Shown one piece after another: positions 1 through 5,145 of a stretch of 5,145 nucleotides of DNA. The notes beneath the pieces were generated by a model. That model saw nothing but the letters and a program-made list of their open reading frames with translations, did no database searches and was not told the DNA's origin. A program made the position numbers and the translations under genes. The stretch is from CAMBDR01 sp046597185 (GTDB taxonomy: Bacteria > Pseudomonadota > Gammaproteobacteria > Burkholderiales > Burkholderiaceae_D). The stretch lies in NCBI GenBank assembly GCA_046597185.1, contig JBKJLF010000660.1, positions 1 to 5,145 on the forward strand. Direction: 5' to 3'. Each line of letters begins with the position of its first letter. Positions within the stretch are counted from its first letter, which is position 1.

Positions 1-1
1 C

Positions 2-1429
2 CGGGCGCTTCGAGCAACCGTTATACGGCTATGGAATGATTCCAGTGCCACCGCCGTACAAAGCGACATCGACGGGTTGATGCGATTCAATGAAAGCATC
101 GATCAGTTATTGGCCGAATCGGTCGTGCGCTTCGCGAGCGATAAGGAAGTTATTGCCCATCGCCTGGAGAGCGATTTGAAGCGTGCGACGACGATTTCCG
201 ACACCATCATCGAGTGCGCCCCCGGGGGCTTTTTCATGATCGACGAGGCGTCCAGGCTGGTGCGCTGGAACGAGCACTTTCGCAAGGAAACCGGCCTGTC
301 AGACGAGCAACTGCGCGGCCAATCGATCCTGATCTGCATCCATGAGCAGGACCGAGCGCTGGCCGCAGCCAAGTTTCTGACGGCATTTGCCACGGGCTAC
401 ACCAACATGGAAATTCGTGTGGCCACGGCTGACAGGGGGATAAGGCTCTATTTTAGGACGGCGCGGCGCCTCGAGGTCGATGGCGTGCCCTATGTGGCTA
501 GTTTTGGCATCGATGTCACGGAACGTAAGCTGGCGGAGGCGGCGCTCAATAATGAGAAAGAATTTTTTGACGCGATGGTCGAGAGCACCCCGGGCGCTTT
601 CTACGTCATTGATGCGCAAGGCAACTATTGCCGCTGGAACAAGCAACTGAACCACCTGACCGGGCTCACGGATCATGAACTCCAGAGCCGGACTTGGCTG
701 CTGACCATCCATCAGGACGACCGGACGCGCGCGGCGGCGACAATGAAAGAAGCCATCGCCAACGGTTACGCTCAGGCAGAGTTGCAAATGATCACCCATG
801 ACCAGGGCGTTCGGCATTTTTTCATCAATTTTCGGCGTTTTGTGGCGGACGATGCCGTCTATCTGGTCGGGGCAGGCGTGGACAACACGGATCGGCGTGC
901 CAAGATGGAAGTGCTGGTACACCAGGCACAAACCGATCCGCTGACGCAAGTGGCCAACCGCAACCGATTCATCGAGATCGCCAACCAGGAGCTTGCACGC
1001 TGCCGCCGCTATGGGCACCCGATGTCGCTATGGATGATCGATATCGATCACTTCAAAGCCGTGAACGACACCTGGGGCCACCATGGCGGCGATGTAGCCT
1101 TGCAGTCGCTGATGACGACGAGTCGGCAAACGCTGCGGGACTGGGACATCGTGGGGCGCATGGGCGGCGAAGAGTTTGCCGTGCTGCTGCCAGAAACGAA
1201 CGCCAAGCAGTCGCTTGATGTGGCCGAGCGCTTGCGGCTGGCGGTCGCCGCTACCCACATCCCCCTGGAGGATGGTGCGGTGGTGCGCATGACCATCTCA
1301 ACTGGCGTTGCGACGGCGAACGATAGCGATACCACAGTCGATACGCTGTTGGAGCGGGCAGACAAAGCCCTCTACGCGGCCAAGAACAGCGGGCGCGACA
1401 AGGTTTGCGAAACCCCCGCTACGCCATGA
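2..1429 (+). CDS. PAS-PAS-GGDEF diguanylate cyclase, 5' partial
   Basis: Predicted cytoplasmic diguanylate cyclase (2 GTP to c-di-GMP). Numbering from the Met-like TTG at 77: PAS1 about 40-153, PAS2 about 162-275, GGDEF domain about 285-442. The GGDEF domain shows IDIDHFKAVND (metal-binding D322, guanine-contacting N330), GHHGGD with D339, and the active-site GGEEF at 363-367. RDWD at 354-357, five residues before GGEEF, fits the RxxD inhibitory I-site, so product inhibition is expected. No EAL domain and no membrane helix are visible. The frame has no stop back to the window edge. Its 25 extra codons include RALRATVIRLW and run into FNESIDQLLAESVVRF, a helical pattern I associate with RsbRD_N-like N-terminal domains of bacterial sensors. 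The TTG at 77 and ATG at 80 are therefore probably internal, and the real start lies upstream. The stop is TGA at 1427-1429. Family assignment is firm; the PAS ligand and the N-terminal domain name are inference. Confidence 0.93.
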   Translation, partial: RALRATVIRLWNDSSATAVQSDIDGLMRFNESIDQLLAESVVRFASDKEVIAHRLESDLKRATTISDTIIECAPGGFFMIDEASRLVRWNEHFRKETGLSDEQLRGQSILICIHEQDRALAAAKFLTAFATGYTNMEIRVATADRGIRLYFRTARRLEVDGVPYVASFGIDVTERKLAEAALNNEKEFFDAMVESTPGAFYVIDAQGNYCRWNKQLNHLTGLTDHELQSRTWLLTIHQDDRTRAAATMKEAIANGYAQAELQMITHDQGVRHFFINFRRFVADDAVYLVGAGVDNTDRRAKMEVLVHQAQTDPLTQVANRNRFIEIANQELARCRRYGHPMSLWMIDIDHFKAVNDTWGHHGGDVALQSLMTTSRQTLRDWDIVGRMGGEEFAVLLPETNAKQSLDVAERLRLAVAATHIPLEDGAVVRMTISTGVATANDSDTTVDTLLERADKALYAAKNSGRDKVCETPATP

Positions 1430-1442
1430 CTGATCGTATTGG

Positions 1443-1487
1443 AAAAGAAAAATCATTGATCAGCCTGCCTTTGCGCACGGATGATCA
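1443..1487 (-). terminator. candidate intrinsic terminator of the propeller kinase gene
   Basis: Read on the minus strand, the hairpin begins two bases after the kinase stop codon. The outer stem pairs TGATCA (1487-1482) with TGATCA (1462-1457). A single T-C mismatch follows, then an inner stem of CCGTGC with GCAGG (one bulged G) closed by a six-base GCAAAG loop. Four bases later comes TTTTTCTTTT (1452-1443). The mismatch, the bulge and the four-base gap before the T tract make it weaker than a textbook terminator. On the plus strand the same hairpin lacks a T tract, so termination of the cyclase transcript here is less convincing. Confidence 0.45.
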
Positions 1488-1489
1488 CC

Positions 1490-4400
1490 TCAGGCATATT
1501 GCGGCAACAGCGGCATCCTCGCGCTAACGCGCGTGCCCTTGCCAGGGGCCGAGTCAATATCAAGCGTGCCTGCCAGCACGGCCACGCGCTCTTGCATGCC
1601 GGTTAGCCCAATGCCGCGCACCATGGACTTGGACGCCGGATCAAAACCCCGGCCGTCGTCACTCACGGCCAGTATCACGCAATCGCTCTCGTAACTCAGC
1701 GTTACCGCTATCGCTTTGGCACCGCTGTGGCGCAGTGCATTGGTCACCGCTTCTTGCGCCACGCGAAACAGCGTCAGTTCCAGCTTGGCTGCCAGCACCA
1801 CCTGCCGGCCATGCTGCGCCACATCAACCTTGATCGCGGTGCCAACAGTCAGGCGCGGCAAGTCACGGCGCAAAGCAGCGACCAAATCAATCTGCTCAGG
1901 CCGGTTCTTTTTGCTGCGCAACTGATTGAGGAAATGGCGGGTTTGGGTCATGCCATCACGCGTGAGTTGAATCGCTCGGTCAATATAGGGCAAACCGACC
2001 TGATTGCTGTTGATGGCAGACTCATTTTCACCCGCTTGCGGTGCCCCCTCACCCACCAACACCTCACGCGCGGTATCGAGTTGCAGCAACACCCCGGTCA
2101 TGGTTTGCGATAAATTGTCGTGCAAATCGAGCGAGATTTGCTGCCTTTCGGCTTGCATCAATTTGGCCTGGGTTTCTTTTAAATATTGCAGGGCATCGGC
2201 CAGTTCTTCATGCGATTGCGCCAACTCGTTGTGCGCGGCGGAATTGGAGAGCGCAATCGCGGTATAACTGGCCAGCACGCGCAAAAATTCGAGCTGATCC
2301 GGGTTATACGCATGCGCTTTGGGGCTTTGCACCGAGAGGCAACCAATCACGCGGCCCTCTGCCATCAAGGGCAGGTAAAACACCGTTTCCATCGGCAAAC
2401 CCACCAGGGGTGCGCTGTTGACGCCGACAAAATTGAGCAAATCAAGATTTTTATGCGCCAGCAATTCACGCCGCTCGCGCACACACCACACCGCCGCCCA
2501 CTGCGGCTCGCTCAAATGCACCACCGAATTGGGCAAACGCTGGCCATGCTCAATTTTGTAGACAAACTCAATACAACCATATTGCACAATGCCAATCAAA
2601 AACACCTCCGCGTCCAGCCGCGCACTCACTTGCTTGTGGATACGCTCAAACGCTTGTTCCATATCCAGCGTGGCCGTCAACTCTTGCCCGATCGCACTGA
2701 GTTTGAGAATATCCGCCGTGCGCGCATCAATCAGGCTTTGCAAGGCCGCCGCCCGGGCGCGCAAGCGTACCTCGCGCCAGCGGTAACCCGCTACCACGCC
2801 CGCCCCCGCCAGCAACAGCAGCAAACCCAAAAACCAGGCGGTTTGCCAAAAGGCTGGCAAGACCTGAATCGGGATGATTAATTCAGCCTCACTCCATTGG
2901 CCCAGGCGGTTGCTGCCGCGCACTTGCAGCGTGTATTTGCCGGGCCATAAATTGCCGTAAGCGGCACTTCGGTGCTCGACATCGGTGTTAATCCATTCTT
3001 TGTCATAGCCTTGCAGGCGATATTGGTAGCGGTTTCTTTTCGGTTCGGAATAGTCGAGCGCGGCAAATTCCAGCACAATATCACGCTGTTCCGGCTGCAG
3101 CACCAGGCCAGGTCGGGCCACGCTTGGTCGGGCCACGCTTGGTCGGGCCACGCTTGGTCGGGCCATGCTTGGTCGGGCCACGCTTGGCCGGGCCACGCTT
3201 GGTCGGGCCACGCTTGGTCGGGCCACGCTTGGCCGGGCCACGCTTGGCTTGCCACTGAGTGCGCCCGGCGGCAGCGCCTGGTTGTTGATTTTGAGCGCCG
3301 TCAACACCACGGGCGGTTGATAAGTCCATGCCTGAAAGCGTGCCGGGTTGATGATGGCCACCCCACGGGTGCCTCCAAACAGAAGCAAGCCATCACGGGT
3401 TTTAAGGTAGGCACCGGACCAACTGCTACCATGGTCGAGTCCATCGGCCCGGCCCAGCGGCAGCATTTGACGGGTGGCCGGATTAAATAGCGCCGATTCA
3501 GTCCAGATGCGGCCCTGCGCATCTTCCAGCAGGTTTTCTCCCATTACCCTGCCAGCATCCTTCGTCGCGCCGTTAAAATGCTCAAATTGCGCTTGTTTGC
3601 CATCCCACTGCCGCATGCGCGAAATGCCTTTGTCCGACGCCACCCACAAATGCCCGGTGCGATCAAGCAGCAAGCCCGAAGCCAGTTCAGAATGAAACCC
3701 GCTGACCCGCCCTGTTTCCTTGTGAATGCCGTGCCAACCCCGGCTGCCGGGTGCCAATACCCACAAACCGTTATCGCTGCCAGCCCAAATCCGGCCCTCA
3801 CGGTCTTCGCTCAAGGCATAGATCCGGCTGACCAGCGCTTTACCGTGCTCATCCGGCACGGCTTCAAATCGGGCCACGCTGGCGTCAGCGCCGAGCAAGT
3901 TTTTTTTCAGATGTGCCACGCCGGAACTGGTGCCCACCCACAGGCTGCCGTCACGGCTAACCATAATACTTTTTACCTGTTGATTCGGCAAACCGTCGAT
4001 TTTCTGCCATTCCCTGCTACCCGCTTGCAGGCGCACCACGCCCGCTTGCTGAGTGCCCGCCCATAGGCTACCGTCAGCGGTTTGGGCCAGCGAATAGATG
4101 GTGGCATCGGGCAAGCCGCCCACCACCCCGCTACGATAGCCGCCGACCAAGCCGCGTTGACGCTCGATGATATCGATGCCATTGCCCTCGGTGCCAAACA
4201 AAAGCTGACCATTAGCCAGCTCCAGTATGCTGTGCACATCCGGGCGAGTCAAACCGAGCGGCCAGACAGCGCTGTGGCGCAGCAGGCCCAGCATATTGTT
4301 TTTACTGTTATAGCGCTGCAAACCACCAGCCCAGGTGCCGATCCAGAGCAAGCCGGATTTATCCAGCAACAAGGGCACCACCACATCCAACGCCAAACTG

Positions 4401-5143
4401 CCGGACAGGGTTGGGTCATGGCGCAAATGCTGCAACACCCGGCCATCATCGGCACTCACGATATTGATGCCGCCGCCATAGGTGGCCAGCCAGATTTGGT
4501 CAGCTTGCACTTGCGCCATGCCGCTCACCCAGCCATGGCTGAGCGCGCCGGGATTGCCAGTCTCCAGCGCCAACCAGTGCGCGCTGCCGCTGGCATCGAG
4601 CCACGCTGCACCATGCTCGCCCGTGCCTACCCACAGCTTACCGTCTTGCGCCTGAAACAGGGTTTGAATGTTTTTGCCAATGAAAGCATCGCCCGCCACC
4701 GCTTCAAAATCCTGGCCATTGGCGGCCAGCCGTTGCAAGCCTTTGGTGCTACCCACCCACAGCCGTCCAGCCCGGTCGTACAACAGGCTCGCCACTTTGT
4801 CAGACAACAGGCTTTGTGGCTTGCTGGCGTCATGGTAATAATGCCTGAAGCGAGCCGTGCCGGAGCGCAAAGGGGCAGGTAAATAATCGAGACCATGATC
4901 GGTGCCCAACCACATGCCGCCCTTCTCGTCTTCCGCCAGCGACCAAATCCTGCCGCCCGAGAGCGAAGCGCTTTGATGTTCATCATGGCTAAAGTTTTCA
5001 AAGCGTTCGCTGGCCGGGTCAAACACGGCCACGCCATCGCTATTGGTGCCCACCCACAGCCGCCCGTCCCTGGCCAGGCGCAAGGTGAGCACATAATCGC
5101 CGACGATGGAAAAGGGGTTGTTGGCGTCATGCACAAACTTGCG
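1490..5143 (-). CDS. periplasmic propeller sensor histidine kinase (Y_Y_Y-TM-GAF-HisKA_3-HATPase), 5' partial
   Basis: Predicted inner-membrane sensor kinase. Numbering from the GTG at 5134: 13 propeller motifs of the G-x-LWVGT type lie near W27, W75, W126, W168, W215, W264, L312, W358, W399, W450, W497, W544 and L585. Then come a PSVAR repeat linker (631-675), a Y_Y_Y domain (about 680-758, NRYQYRLQGYDKEW), one membrane helix (about 763-784) and a GAF domain (about 815-965). A coiled coil (about 966-998) leads to HisKA_3 with LDLHDN (phospho-acceptor H1005). HATPase_c shows the N box QEAVTNALRHSGA (N1132), DDGRGF (1159-1164) and GIGLTGMQERV (1174-1184). All kinase motifs look intact. HisKA_3 kinases usually phosphorylate NarL/LuxR-type regulators; none is present here. 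The input domain should face the periplasm; its ligand is unknown. The frame stays open upstream of 5134 (R-K-F before V-HD), which reads as mid-blade sequence, so the GTG is not the start. Two seven-bladed propellers would need one more blade plus a signal peptide beyond the edge. TGA stop at 1492-1490. Confidence 0.94.
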   Translation of the reverse strand, partial: RKFVHDANNPFSIVGDYVLTLRLARDGRLWVGTNSDGVAVFDPASERFENFSHDEHQSASLSGGRIWSLAEDEKGGMWLGTDHGLDYLPAPLRSGTARFRHYYHDASKPQSLLSDKVASLLYDRAGRLWVGSTKGLQRLAANGQDFEAVAGDAFIGKNIQTLFQAQDGKLWVGTGEHGAAWLDASGSAHWLALETGNPGALSHGWVSGMAQVQADQIWLATYGGGINIVSADDGRVLQHLRHDPTLSGSLALDVVVPLLLDKSGLLWIGTWAGGLQRYNSKNNMLGLLRHSAVWPLGLTRPDVHSILELANGQLLFGTEGNGIDIIERQRGLVGGYRSGVVGGLPDATIYSLAQTADGSLWAGTQQAGVVRLQAGSREWQKIDGLPNQQVKSIMVSRDGSLWVGTSSGVAHLKKNLLGADASVARFEAVPDEHGKALVSRIYALSEDREGRIWAGSDNGLWVLAPGSRGWHGIHKETGRVSGFHSELASGLLLDRTGHLWVASDKGISRMRQWDGKQAQFEHFNGATKDAGRVMGENLLEDAQGRIWTESALFNPATRQMLPLGRADGLDHGSSWSGAYLKTRDGLLLFGGTRGVAIINPARFQAWTYQPPVVLTALKINNQALPPGALSGKPSVARPSVARPSVARPSVARPSVARPSMARPSVARPSVARPSVARPGLVLQPEQRDIVLEFAALDYSEPKRNRYQYRLQGYDKEWINTDVEHRSAAYGNLWPGKYTLQVRGSNRLGQWSEAELIIPIQVLPAFWQTAWFLGLLLLLAGAGVVAGYRWREVRLRARAAALQSLIDARTADILKLSAIGQELTATLDMEQAFERIHKQVSARLDAEVFLIGIVQYGCIEFVYKIEHGQRLPNSVVHLSEPQWAAVWCVRERRELLAHKNLDLLNFVGVNSAPLVGLPMETVFYLPLMAEGRVIGCLSVQSPKAHAYNPDQLEFLRVLASYTAIALSNSAAHNELAQSHEELADALQYLKETQAKLMQAERQQISLDLHDNLSQTMTGVLLQLDTAREVLVGEGAPQAGENESAINSNQVGLPYIDRAIQLTRDGMTQTRHFLNQLRSKKNRPEQIDLVAALRRDLPRLTVGTAIKVDVAQHGRQVVLAAKLELTLFRVAQEAVTNALRHSGAKAIAVTLSYESDCVILAVSDDGRGFDPASKSMVRGIGLTGMQERVAVLAGTLDIDSAPGKGTRVSARMPLLPQYA
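3111..3245. repeat. 15-bp tandem repeat, nine copies, in frame in the kinase gene
   Basis: Nine contiguous copies of ggtcgggccacgctt (plus strand) start at 3111, 3126, 3141, 3156, 3171, 3186, 3201, 3216 and 3231. Six are identical. Copy 4 has T instead of C at 3166, changing SVAR to SMAR. Copies 6 and 9 begin ggcc instead of ggtc, which is silent (CGA to CGG). On the coding minus strand each unit gives Ser-Val-Ala-Arg-Pro, so the array adds 45 residues with an Arg every fifth position. It lies between the last propeller motif and the Y_Y_Y domain, predicted to be periplasmic. The unit is about 73% GC, richer than the flanks. The flanking protein (…GALSGKP and GLVLQPEQRD…) would join as an ordinary linker without it. 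Near-identical copies suggest recent slippage expansion. Confidence 0.97.
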
Positions 5144-5145
5144 AA

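Noticed and set aside
3..80. Open frame from the left edge ending in TGA at 78-80, overlapping an ATG at 80-82, as if an upstream gene ended in a coupled TGATG junction
   Set aside because: The cyclase frame through the same bases gives a better protein continuation (RALRATVIRLW into the FNESID helix), and no ribosome-binding site supports a start at 80.
299..1018. Minus-strand open frame of 239 codons opposite the PAS domains
   Set aside because: It is antisense to clearly conserved PAS coding sequence, and its translation shows no family features.
2186..2881. Plus-strand open frame of 231 codons opposite the GAF and membrane region
   Set aside because: It lies entirely within the well-supported kinase gene and has Arg/Gln/His-rich shadow composition and no known motif.
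3111..3245. CRISPR array or REP-type element
   Set aside because: The units are contiguous with no spacers, only 15 bp long, lie within a coding frame and form no strong hairpin.
2878..3329. Minus-strand alternative frames with QAWPD and KRGPT repeats
   Set aside because: These are shadows of the repeat array in the wrong frame, with no recognisable domain on either side.
2972..3490. Plus-strand open frame of 172 codons containing SGHAW repeats
   Set aside because: It is antisense to the kinase. The 15-bp unit has no stop in any of the six frames, so every frame shows an artificial pentapeptide repeat. Only the minus-strand SVARP frame belongs to a recognisable protein.
4082..4882. Plus-strand open frame of 266 codons opposite the kinase propeller region
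   Set aside because: It is antisense to strong propeller coding sequence, has Gln/Ala/His-rich composition typical of reverse frames, and has no ribosome-binding site or domain.

Overview
The window carries two large signal-transduction genes facing each other, and each runs off one edge of the window. Base composition (roughly mid-to-high 50s % GC by eye), the PAS/PAS/GGDEF enzyme and the periplasmic propeller sensor kinase with GAF and HisKA_3 modules suggest a Gram-negative proteobacterium. My best guess is a betaproteobacterium (Burkholderiales or Neisseriales type), inferred from protein style only.

Left part (2-1429, + strand): the 3' part of a cytoplasmic diguanylate cyclase. It has an N-terminal helical segment resembling the RsbRD_N-type domain, two clearly duplicated PAS domains and a catalytic GGEEF domain with an intact inhibitory site. 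The reading frame stays open to the left edge, so the true start is outside.

Junction (1430-1489): a 60-base convergent spacer holding an imperfect hairpin followed, in the minus direction, by a T-rich tract. This is a plausible terminator for the minus-strand gene.

Right part (1490-5143, - strand): most of a very large hybrid-architecture sensor histidine kinase. From N to C it has about 13 visible two-component-regulator propeller motifs, a Y_Y_Y domain, one transmembrane helix, a GAF domain, a coiled coil, HisKA_3 and HATPase_c. Its N-terminus, probably with a signal peptide and about one more blade, is beyond the right edge.

The most unusual item is a 15-bp tandem repeat (nine copies, 3111-3245) inside the kinase gene. 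It encodes (P)SVAR pentapeptides in the linker between the propeller and the Y_Y_Y domain. The unit length is a multiple of three, so copy-number change would alter linker length without breaking the frame.

The two genes feed different outputs: c-di-GMP synthesis, and phosphotransfer to an unseen, probably NarL-type, response regulator. They are convergent rather than co-transcribed, so a functional link is possible but not shown. I recognise the families but not individual gene names. I see no RNA gene, mobile element, CRISPR array or phage signature.
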